From: Heterotrichella gracilis
Lineage: Eukaryota; Sar; Xanthophyceae; Tribonematales; Xanthonemataceae
Length of the DNA stretch: 26,578 nucleotides
Assembly (NCBI GenBank): GCA_032358255.1
Contig: JAULBX010028802.1
Span: forward strand, 1 to 26,578
Reading direction: 5' to 3'
Shown: positions 1 through 9,900 of the stretch, one piece after another
Layout of the letters: each line of letters opens with the position of its first letter
Position numbering within the stretch: the stretch's first letter is position 1
The notes under the pieces: generated by a model
The model's input: the letters and a program-made list of their open reading frames with translations, nothing else
Database searches by the model: none
What the model was told of the DNA's origin: nothing
Translations under genes and position numbers: made by a program

Positions 1-133
1 GATCCTCAGGATCGCCTGCTTTGAAAATTGGATGGATTACACCGATGGAGCAGTGGTCAGGGTACCCTTCTCTAAATGCTTTGTTTAAAGCGCTCGCTAC
101 ATGCTCTGGTAAAATGCTGATGGTGTCTAAAAT

Positions 134-2201
134 GTGGGCAACCACCAGACCCACGCCTTTGACGTTTTCCCCCTGGTAGAGGAGTTCCTGAGGCAGAAAA
201 AGACCCTGCTGAGGGGTTTGACGCACCCCTTTGTGTTTCAGGTGAGGGGGAAAGGGGGGTGGGGGGGTGCGCATGCTTGTAGACAGAGTGTTGCCATGTG
301 CGTGCCTCCCGGGAACAGGGAACTGCTCTCTCTGGGATCAAGAAGCGCTCCGCTCGGGAGTTGAGTATAATGGTTTTTAAATGTAGGCAGGCTTACTTCA
401 TTGTTACCATGTTGCAATGTTGGCATATCGATAAGGGGAGGATTTGATACAGAACCTTCAGAAGGGCCTAGGGCGTTTTGCATTTGTAGGGTGGACAAGT
501 GCAGCGGGATCAGGAGGGGGCATCACCCACCTCCAGGGGGAGTGGTAAGGAGGAGGAGAGGGGGCAGCAGCAGGGGGGCGCAGGCGCATTTGGGTCCTTC
601 ATGAGCACATTTGGTGCGGTGCCTGTGGGGGGCAGGAATTTCTACCGCCTGATGAAGAACGGGGAGGCGGTGCTTTTGTTCCCAGGGGGATACGAGAGGT
701 AGGTGCCACAGGAAATAATTGGGGATAATGTACTGCTATGGTTGCGCAGGAAACATCTTCGCAGGAAGTGATACGTGCTGTGGAGGACCTGTGCGCATGA
801 TTAAACCCTTGCAACCTACAATCTGGGGCATCCACTGCTTTTCATGGCATTCCCCGCTTTGAATGAATTGGTGCAAGGGCATAGTGTTGTGAAACGAGTG
901 GGTGGCTCAGGTGCAACGTCAAAAACCTTGAGCACACCTGACGGAAATGTACTACTTGACCTGGATAATACGTTGCCGCTTGATGCTGCATTGAAGCTTT
1001 TGACCCCTGCGTACTTTCCCAGGCATACAAGGGCAAGGGGGAGAAGTATCAGCTCTTCTGGCCGGAGCGCGCAGAATTTGTGCGAATGGCGGCCAGATTT
1101 GGTGCCACAATTGTGCCCTTCTCCGCCATTGGGGCCGAGGATGGGGTCCAAATGCTGCTTGACCAGAAGGACCTCCTGCAGTTGCCATTTGTTGAGGAGA
1201 GGGCGGTGGAGCAGCTTTCGGGGATCCCTGGGGTATGTGTGGGTGCCAGGTCTGAACCCTTGTCATAGGGTATGTGTGGGTGCCAAAATTGAAATGTTGG
1301 TAGGGTATGCGTGTGTGCTGGCATGCCAGGTTTCTGCATGCTAGCTCGGGGATTTGTAAGAAGTCAGAGGCAGAGAGCACATTGTTGGATACGAATGCTG
1401 GGTACTGTGGGCATGCATTTCTTTCCTACTACTGTTGGCAACATTTGCACGCCATCTAGCTGCCCCAAGGGGGGCAGTTGTACCTTTATGTATGTACATC
1501 AATCCCAGCGCATCTACACTGCATGTTATTTGCCAGGCCACTTCTCTCCATCTGCGCACCACTGTGAACTCCGCCCCCCCACATACCATCCCACGCACCT
1601 CTTTCTCAGCCATTTCCTTCCCCCTCCACCCAGGCACGCAGGGGGGTGAGCGCATCGAGTATGGTAGAGGAGATTTTCCTGGCCCCCATCTCAATCCCCA
1701 CGCTACCATCTCGGTTTTACTACCTTTTTGGTCAGCCAATCACCACGCAGCGGGACGATTTGGACAGCGAAGGGTGGGTGGAGGAGACCTACGCCAGCAT
1801 ACAGAACCAGGTGGGTGTGATAGGGTGAGGATGGCTAGGAAGGAAGGGTGCTAATGTTACGCTTTTTAGGGGAGGGATTAGCCCCCACCCTTCTCTACAC
1901 CGATACCATTGCCCCACTTCTATGATAACGTCCCTTTCACCTGGCGCTGTTGGTTTCTTCACAGCATCCGCCTGCGCACATACAAAGCATGCACCACTTG
2001 CGTTTGCACCTTCAGCTGACAAAGCGTGTGGGTGCTGTGGCCACCACTGAGTCAGTGGTGTGTTGTGCTCTGCAGGTTCCAGGGGGGATACAGTACCTGG
2101 TGGATGCAAGGAGAAGGGATCCATACCGGGACTTCCTGCGCCGGGTGCTGTTTGAGGCATCCTATGGAGGCACACGCCAGGCGCCAACATTCAAACCCTA
2201 G
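134..2201 (+). CDS. PES: Phytyl ester synthase / DGAT-like acyltransferase (PES family), carboxy-terminal acyltransferase half, five exons
   Basis: Exons read as 134-241, 490-698, 1023-1232, 1634-1810 and 2076-2201 (TAG stop). The family makes fatty acid phytyl esters and triacylglycerol in plastids, and its carboxy-terminal half is a DGAT/LPLAT-like acyltransferase. Visible family features, in order, are the catalytic-type 'GNHQTHAFD' block, 'FGAVPVGGRNFYRLM', 'VLLFPGG', 'KYQLFWPERAEFVRMAARFG', 'IVPFSAIGAEDG', 'YYLFGQPI' and the terminal 'DPYRDFLRRVLFEASYGG...TFKP'. Exon 2 carries an inserted Glu/Gln/Gly-rich stretch of about 30 residues, unlike land plants. Introns 1, 3 and 4 are phase 0 with good GT-AG sites. 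Two oddities remain: exon 2 ends two bases into a codon (GAG AG|gtaggt) while exon 3 begins on a codon boundary, so one base is missing or a splice site is unusual; and no AG acceptor precedes exon 1. The alpha/beta-hydrolase half of the family is absent, so the gene is partial, or a pseudogene. Confidence 0.82.
1231..1321 (+). repeat. Threefold tandem repeat containing the exon 3 splice donor
   Basis: The 18-base string 'gggtatgtgtgggtgcca' occurs at 1231 and 1268, and a weaker copy 'gggtatgcgtgtgtgctgg' starts at 1303, spaced 37 and 35 bases apart. The first copy contains the GTATGT donor of PES exon 3, so the intron begins with three donor-like sequences. Confidence 0.8.
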
Positions 2202-3499
2202 CTGAGGGTTCACCAGATAAATGATGAATTCCTATTGTTCCCGGAAGAGGCTGGTAGAATGTTTGCACTGCTTGAACAGGCCTAGTCATCATGCTCGTGT
2301 CCGTATTTGACATGTTATGAAACTCGTCCGCACTTAGTATGGGGGGACCAATGTATGCAGTGCGATCAATGATGCATGGTGGGCTTCCCATGGGCCGGCC
2401 AGCTGTTCCACCTCGTGTGAATGATCAGCTGCAGCTCATGAGTGCTATGTTTGGAGTTTTTTGTTTGAGGGCATTGTGTATGCTTGTGGTGTACAATATT
2501 ACCATTTGTTTCTATGAGCTGGTCTAGCAGCTCTCGTGTAACCATCACCCTTTCCCCATACCTAGGCTAAGCGTAGCATCCAGCCTGGCTATTCTCTTCC
2601 CCATCCAAATTCCCACACCCCATGGTGCACTGGTTGCTGCCTTGCCTGTCAGTGCGTTGTCACATTGCTGGCGTGTTGTGTGTAGCCGATTTGTAACATG
2701 ATGCACCTTTCCGATTCCCAACGTGTGGATCCAGATCGAAAATGAAACGGGTATTCCTGGGGAGTCCAGCACGACCTCGCATGACTTGTCAACCTCGCAT
2801 GTCATGTCACTGATGGCACAGGGCCATCTGGCTGCAGCGTCCACAAAGATTAACTAGAGGTGCACCAGCATTAATTGCAGGTCAACGCCACTGCAGTAAA
2901 CTGGCTTTACCTTGCATTTGGGTTTGATTTTCATTTGGGTTGAAACCATTTTTTCAAGGTTGTTTCCTCTGGGGACGTCTGGGGATCATTTCCTGGGACT
3001 GGGGAGTACATGCCAAGGATTTCCGAAAACACTCTAAGATAACTTGGAGACTGGCTTTCTGAGCCGCGACGGGTACATTATTATTCTAATTCTAATTCTT
3101 GGAGACAGCTGTTCTGATAAGACGGGGCAACGATGCTTGTAGAATGGCTTCCAAGCTTAGCAGCAAAGAGTTGTTGCACACATACACATACACATACACA
3201 CTGTAGGGGTTTCGCCCAGGCCATGCTGTCGCCCAGTGGGTCGTGTGGGAGCTGGGAGGTGGTGGGCGTAGGTATGGGCAACTCTCAGCTCGCAGTAGCA
3301 CATCGTATACGTTTTTGTATCCAAAACCTAAGATGTTTTATATTGAAAGAAAGCACCTCGAAACTTACGTGAATACGGTTCTGTACACCTCGGTCATATG
3401 CATGCATGCATGCCGCTCGACCCACAGCGTGCAGATTTATTGCAACGTTAACCTCATTCACGTACTCAGTGGCATGACCTTCGTGCAGCGCTTGACTCA
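2202..3499. other. Intergenic region, no gene seen
   Basis: Only short unconvincing ORFs lie here, with no splice-consistent coding frame. The stretch contains a (CACATA)n/(CA)n microsatellite at about 3176-3202 and a TGCATGCA run at about 3398-3412. A TGTAA motif (the algal polyadenylation-type signal) sits near 2691, too far from the PES stop to assign confidently. Confidence 0.6.
3176..3202. repeat. CA/CACATA microsatellite
   Basis: A short run of alternating CACA and CACATA units, of simple-repeat type, outside any recognised exon. Confidence 0.75.
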
Positions 3500-4142
3500 C
3501 TAGTCATCGCCCACACGTAGGGCCTTGTGCAAAGCGAACAAGCGTCCCAGCAGGGTGTCCGCATGGCGCTGCACGCCCAGGCCTGGGGCACCGGTGCTGG
3601 GTGAGCCCTCGACAAGGTCCACCAGAAAGGTGGCCACGCCTTTCAGCGATGCATCCACCTTCTCTCGCAGAGCAGAATACCTTGCCGAGTCCGTATCCAT
3701 CGCGGTCGGACTGGTTGTGAGCACACACCACCCCCATGGGAAGGCGAGCGCAGGCTACCTGGCCAGGGAAAGGAAACACAACTGTAAGCGAAGTGTTTAT
3801 GCCCAGCTTAGATGGCAGTGTGCATAGCACGGCTGTATCACTGCCATGCAGGCACACCGTTCTTCAAATGCGAGCAGCCATGGCAAGGAAGTGGCAGCGA
3901 CAGGCACCTCCGGACCCTGAGTCATTTGGTCAGAGCGCCGCGTACCTGTGTACAGGTTGGAGAGGGCCCACAGCGTGTCACGGTAGTCACGGGCAAAGTG
4001 CAGGTTGCAGAGACGATCGACAGTGTTGCACCCGAGCGATAGAAATAAGTACAGACCGCGGCGAAGCGATATATATACCAGTCATGTGGAACATACCTGT
4101 GCACATGGGCGAGCTGCGCCACGAGCGTGCCCGGGCGTGCCA
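3500..4142 (-). CDS. Carboxy-terminal exons of an unidentified minus-strand gene (possible gamma-tubulin complex component-like)
   Basis: Three coding-like pieces read on the minus strand. A 46-bp exon at 4142-4097 (acceptor 'aaatag', donor GTATGT) encodes '...GTLVAQLAHVHR'. A second exon ends at 3946 with donor GTACGC and encodes 'NTVDRLCNLHFARDYRDTLW' followed by 'ALSNLYT'. A last exon, 3710-3500, encodes 'DSARYSALREKVDASLKGVA', then 'HADTLLGRLFALHKALR', and ends at TAG. The order of an 'L..VH..YL'-like helix, a long helical segment and a terminal 'LL.RL.F' segment weakly resembles the end of GCP4/GCP-type proteins; this is inference only. Problems: no AG acceptor lies in front of the middle exon, and the phases of the last two pieces do not agree, so an exon is missing from my model or the copy is damaged. 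I found no upstream exons. Confidence 0.45.
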
Positions 4143-4167
4143 CTATTTATGACAATCCTTGTAGGGT

Positions 4168-4190
4168 TATAGGAAACCCTAAACCCCTGC
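4168..4190. repeat. Telomere-like CCCTAAA motif
   Basis: The string 'aaaccctaaacccc' within this stretch matches the plant-type telomere unit (and the 'telobox'). It is too short to be a telomere; it could be a regulatory telobox or an interstitial remnant. Confidence 0.5.
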
Positions 4191-4327
4191 CGTGCCGGAC
4201 CGGGCCTCTGGAGCCGGGCCAGATTGGCGAAGGCAAAGGTATCCCTGTTGCCAATCCCAGCCATTTCCATGCCATGCCAGTGTCCGGCCATCGCGACTGA
4301 GCTGTACAGTGTACAGGCATCCAGCAC

Positions 4328-6585
4328 CGCACCCTGCTGACATCAATAAAAGCCGTAAAAGCTTCAAACTGAGGAGATGTCAACAAACCCCTTACCATCT
4401 TGCAACAGTACCCATTCGTTTCGTGCACACCTAACTTGAGGCTCAACATGGGCACCATCTGAAGTGGGTGTCGCAACTTTGAGGTTTGCCAACAGCAAAA
4501 CACACGTAGTGCACGCTCTTGACCCACGAGATGCCCGCTTTGTAAAACACGGCACGTTGTAGTCCTGTTTGCTAGTTTTGTAACCTGTGTATATGCATGC
4601 ATTGGGGGCGTATAGCTACCACTAAATCACCAAGTTTGAATTAAGAAGAATTGAATGTGATTAGTGTGAACTTTTAATAATAATAAATAGAATGTCGCCA
4701 GCACACTGTATATTTAAGTAGAACAAACTGCCAACCCGAGAGTTTAGAGAGCCAATACAGACAGCACCACACAGCGTGGGTGCGTACTTCCACACGCATC
4801 GTGTATGCATGCATATGACTCCCCCCCACCCGCAACCCCCCGGCAAGATGTGACACGGTAAACATGTGCCAGGCAGCGGGCAACTGTGAAGCTTTGTGAA
4901 GTTATGTCTTCTGCTACTGGTAGTGTCCCTGTTGCAGCACGCAGCCTGAATTTCAGGCTGAAGAGTCACAATGACAAGGCGCAGGCACTAACATCATTTC
5001 CCGCATACCGTGATCAGTGGTTTGTTATACATTATACCCACTGGTTGCTGCCATCGCCCCGCTATGCAACCACCCACCAGCCTTGCCTAGGTGCAGCCAA
5101 CACTGCCACCCCCTGCTACCGCCCATTAGGCATCCAGTGGCAGCGCGGTGGCCAACACCATCCTGTCACCCCACACAATGGCCAGCATGGGTCCCTTACC
5201 TCACCAGCTACCTCCCCTTACCCCTCCCGTGTCCTGGTGGTGCTAGTGAGCAGTGGTATAGTCAGTGGGTGCTAACTAAACCCCTTGCTACAGTGTCCTG
5301 CCCGACACCAAGAGGTTTTCACAAAGCCTTCATAGAACCGAAGCTGTACCCACTGTAAATCTTGCTGTTGGTATGCTAGCTGGCTCCACTGGTATACGTC
5401 TGTGAGCAGATCCTAGGCTGTGTTCTTCGTTGGTTCCCGCCATTGCAACCAACCACTACACTTGCCGAGGGCCTAGTTCAGCCAACACTGCCATCCCCTC
5501 CTTTTGGGAGCCTTCATCATAGTGTACCAGAGGTCAAACCCACTGGGGCTGCAGCATAACGGACAACATATGCCAACATGATGATATCATGGGGCTGCAA
5601 TTACCCTCAAGGGAGTCAAAGAATGATAAAATAACGAGGAGATGACAAAGCCCCAGTTTGTGCTGGTGCCACTGGCTGTCAATCTCTTCTGTTCTGCCGA
5701 CAGGCTGTAGCTGGTCCTGTCTACTTGTGGGCAATGTTAAGAAAACAGCGCGCCTGCCGTGCTGTCCCTTTGAGCAAGCCGTGAAATGGATCAGCTCTGT
5801 TCGCCAAGTAATCGGTGCATGCATCCAACTGGGTTGCACCCGTGTGTTTGTTAGCAACTGGAGCGGTTCAGTCAGGTACATCAAACCATGCGCTTTCCTA
5901 CTGCTTTCTCTGGTGGAAGTTGTGATTTCCAATAACTTCCTTGCGTACGCTTGCCAGCATTGTGTCCTGCTTCCCTTGCGGAAGCGGATGTTGGAGATAT
6001 CACTACATCAGATGAACTGCCGGTCCCTTGTTCTTACGCTCGGTTCGCCTTGAAAAGTATTTCTGTTTCTTCTGCTCCGGGTTGCGGCACTCCCAGCAGT
6101 TGAATGTGTTAAAACTTGTTCCTGCGTGCTGGGTAACCCCTATCTTGTTTGCCCACACGCCAATACCCACTCCTCGGTGAGCGTTCAGTCGCTGCTAAGT
6201 ACAGTCAGTCGAAACCACTGGAGCCCACTGCCAGGCAAGGCCCAGGCAGGTCTGGGCGCCCGTCCGCATCTAACACAAGATAGCATAGACAGTGAAGCAC
6301 ATCTCAAAGGTGGGGGTTTCCACATCAACGCCATTGTGCACCTCACAGCCTGTACATAGGTGGCGCAGTTGCTGCTGCACCCACGCGTTGGGTTATCACT
6401 AGTTGTTGCAAACCATACAGTCCCGTATGAGCCCATCCATCACGCCTTGAACCTCAGCTGCCAGACCGTGGTGCAGTGTAGGTCTCCCTGCCCCTGGTAT
6501 TCCTTGTCAGTCTTCCTCCTCTGCCACACTCCGCTTCCCAGAGGTAGCAGCAATTGACCCCTGACACCAGTCCTGTGTATGCAGC
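4328..6585. other. Long region without a convincing gene
   Basis: I see no exon chain on either strand. The stretch holds an A/T-rich block (about 4630-4720), TGCATGCA motifs near 4590, 4804 and 5818, and a diverged direct repeat around 'cagccaacactgcca' (about 5095 and 5480) with similar flanks. An ORF at 5658-6053 is open for 131 codons but has a cysteine-rich, non-protein-like composition, so I did not call it. The region may include 5' untranslated sequence or unrecognised upstream exons of the gene starting at 6586. Confidence 0.5.
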
Positions 6586-6912
6586 ATGGCTGCCCTCTAT
6601 GCGGCTGGCGAGCCAGTGGCGGATGTGCACAAGCACCTCCCACAGCGGTTCCTTGACAGCGAAGCCAACTGGCTTGGCCTCACACACGCCCTCTTCCCAC
6701 CTGTCCTTGGTTGGCAACCCAATGAGTTTGGGCACTGGAAGAGGCGCTACTGCCTCTGCTGCGGCCTAAAGTTCAACCACGACGTGACAACCCTGCTGCT
6801 GGCCCACTGGCAGGAAACGGACGATAGGCGTTGCAACCCCAGCCTTGCATTGGCGGTGGCCTCATGCCAACAGCTACCGCTGAACGTTCGCCCTGGCAAC
6901 CCCGTGGCACAG
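6586..6912 (+). CDS. Exon 1 of orphan gene: finger-like module 1
   Basis: This 109-codon exon runs from ATG to a phase-0 donor (GCACAG|gtgggg). Around residues 53-83 it contains 'RRYCLCCGLKFNHDV', then 'LLLAHW' and 'RRC', giving C-x2-C-x14-H-x8-C. This Cys/His spacing looks like a C2HC or BED-like zinc site, and the next exon contains a second, similar module. Confidence 0.7.
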
Positions 6913-9900
6913 GTGGGGGTGCCAGCAAGCTGAAAGTGCACACGCGCATTAGCCTGTTGTCCAGCGCACCGTGTGCTGCAGTCTGCTGTGTGGGTGCCCA
7001 GCTTGCATTAACTCAGCTGGTATGTAACCCACCCTTATGTTTGCCTGTCCTCCTAAGTTTTGAAGACTTGTCCACAGTGTTCTGTGTCCGTGCAATACTT
7101 ACTGCTCGCGGCGCCTCTAGGCTGCAGCCCTCCAGCCCGACAACTACGCATCGCCGGCTGAATGGTCTCATGCTTGGTGGCCCCTTGTTGAGATTGATGG
7201 GGCTCCTCGAGTCGTCCTTCAACCTGCAGACTACATTCGGATAATCATTGTTGAAAATCTTGTTGCCATAAATACCCTCAACTTTGAGGGTATTTATGGC
7301 AACAGCAAGAGGTACATCTGCTTCTGCGTGGCATGCGGGCTTTGCACTGGCAGGGCACGTTCGCTACTGAGGGCACATGAGGGGCACAGATGCGTGTTTG
7401 GGGCTAATGTGGTGGCCCGGCTGGCCGCTGCGCGTGAAGCCACTGCAGCGCTCTGCATCCCTCCAACTCGAGTCACGCTGGCATACTACCGTGCATTGCA
7501 GGTGCGCACCTGGTTGTGGTCTGTAGGGTTTAGGCTCCATTGCAAGTTAAACTTGGCAGCGCCCAGCCGTGCGCATCCATCTGTTGGTCACCACCCCTAT
7601 TGCTGGCCTATTGTCCGGGGTGCACTTGCTTAAGCGAGCCGGCTCTCAAGATCGAGTTGAACCTTGAAAGCCAGTGTGTTTTGGTTTCTAGCTGGTGTTT
7701 GCCCCCACTTCCGCCTGTTGCAGGGAATAATTTTGTGTACCTGGGGAGTGTGTCGCATCGCGCTCAATAGTCGGTATATGCATTCCAACGATTCCAGCAA
7801 TACATCAAAGTTAGCAGTTGTAACATGCTTGCGTCTCGCAGCACTGCAAGCAAAAAATACCATCCATGCACCAGTGATTTCTACCCTGCCATTTGCGTAA
7901 ACCAAGGTGCGCCTGTACTGATTGGTGAAGAGTTTGTGACGGGGTGCAGGCTGGTGCCGCCGGCGGTGGAGGTGGAGGCGGCGGTGGCGGTGGTGGAGGC
8001 GGTGGTGGTGGCGGTGGAGGCGGCGGTGGTGGCGGTGGTGGTGGTGGTGGTGGCGGCGCCGGTGGTGATGGTGTGCCAAGTGGTAGTGATCACAGTGCGC
8101 AGGACCCAAGCACACGAGACTCCAGTACCCTTTGGGGTTTCGTGTCTCCCTCCTTCACAAGCTATGGTGCTGTGACACAGCCACTGGGAGCAGCTCCTGT
8201 CCAGCAGGTGCGCGCGGCAGTGGCTGCACCTGACCCAACACCCATAATACCCCAAATTATGGCCTTGCTGCGTATGATACCCTAACCCTATCCGCCATTT
8301 GGGCCCTGTACTCAGGTCAGCTATGGTTCCGAGCTGCACCTCCATTCCTGAAATTTTGTTAGAATTGTCCAAATTCCCATCCACGTTCAGCTAGCGCGTG
8401 CAGCTCAAATTACCATTCGTACCATGTGCACTGAAGCTCTTTGCCAAAGCTGGCCAGTTGTTGTAATGGCAGGCTTAAAAAGGTGCTACCAAACATTGCA
8501 AAATGTGCTCCAATTCCCGTCTGCCCTGCCTGGCCACAGATTACTTGTACGAGCCTGGTTACTGTACTTTAAATGCACCATGGACATTCACGTCTTTTTG
8601 GCTGGAATCTCCAATCAAGTATGCACCAGCCATCAAAGTGGCATGGCGCCTCCAGTGGGTATGGCTGGGCTGTTGGGACAACAGCTACTTACAGCGGTGG
8701 CCAACCCTGTGAACTATGTGAATGCATACTACCAGCAGGCGGTTGCTGACCTGGCACCTTCCTTGCCGTTGCTGGCTGTCCTGTGCTGCTGCCCCTCTTC
8801 AAGTGATACCAGTCGCCAGCGGGAGACGCTGATGGGCATGGTCGCAGGTGCCTGAACTATGTCCTTTTGTTGCAGAGTCCACAGTTTTCGTTGTTCATTG
8901 TGCAGGGTATGTTTCCAGATGTGCCGGGTGATGACCTACTGCTGCCAAACCCAGGGGACTTGGTCAAGGTGAGAGTTCATCCCACCACCAGCGTTGCAAT
9001 CTTTTTAGGCACTTCTCATCTGCATGCCATCTGTGCAGTTGTTGTTTAGGTGCCCTGCTTGAAGTGGCATTTGTCGCCAATCAGGAGAACAGTAGGCACA
9101 AAGGCAGTTTCCTGATTTCCTTCTCAACATTGGCAGAAGATATGCACTATCGCCTTCAAACCCGCATCTAGAAGCTGAAACTCCACTGAAGGGTTCACCA
9201 CATCTCACTGTCTTCAGTTAAGATTAGAAAGGGGCCACGCGATAGCATTGGCCTTCTTCTTTAATTGACATAAAGCATGTGGCAGTAGTAAGGCATAGAA
9301 GCCTGGCACATGGTGCATTGTACCTCTGGCATACTAGCCGATTGTCACAGCATGAACTTACAATAGGTGTCCCACCAGGTGGACGATTATTCTTTGGTGC
9401 CTTGCTCAGTGTCCACCTTCGTTTTTTCCCTGGAAAAATGTATGCTGTGTTTACGCAGGAACTTGCTGTGCATTGCAACCTCGGCGGTTTGAGAGTTCTA
9501 AGGGCTGAGGTGAGCACTGGCACGCTGTTTCTTGCAGCCTACAAATTTGATCTGCAAAGCCTTGTTCCATGCCTAGCTTGTATCAACATGTGGAGTCCTA
9601 GTCAAGTGTTGTTGGTGCCGCTTGTTGTTGAGTATTCACTTCTGGTTACTTGGTAATAAATACTATAATTGGAACATTGCTTGTGTGCCTGCACTGCTGT
9701 GTATACTTAGGTGTGCCCATAGGAGCGGTGCGTGGTGGGTGCTCACCTTGTTGAGTTCGATGTGCTGGTGAATGTAGGAGGATCTAGCAGAAGGTGGTTA
9801 TTCCGAGTGGGAAGAGGAGGAGGAGGAGGATGGAGAAGAGGAGGAGGGAGAGGAAGAGAGTGAAGATGAAGTTATGGCTGATGATGATGATGCTGTGACG

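Noticed and set aside
844..1344. 166-codon ORF overlapping PES exon 3 in another frame
   Set aside because: Shadow frame: the competing frame carries clear family motifs of the acyltransferase.
3398..3412. TGCATGCATGCATG run as a regulatory site
   Set aside because: The same motif recurs in several intergenic places, which fits a simple low-complexity repeat.
5658..6053. 131-codon plus-strand ORF
   Set aside because: Cysteine- and leucine-rich without motifs, no splice partners, and similar open frames occur by chance in this window.
7664..7900. Open frame after a possible acceptor at 7724 ('tgttgcag') continuing for about 58 codons
   Set aside because: It stays in phase with exon 2 of the orphan gene but has no usable donor before its stop and weak protein character, so I left it out of the exon chain.
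7630..8115. Minus-strand His/Arg-rich ORF over the glycine repeat
   Set aside because: Its histidine and arginine runs are just the antisense of the GGN codon repeat.
8424..8855. 143-codon ORF in the orphan gene between exons 3 and 4
   Set aside because: Part of it ('GLLGQQLLTAVANP...') may be a real exon, but none of the available acceptors and donors gives a phase compatible with the neighbours, so exact borders could not be supported.
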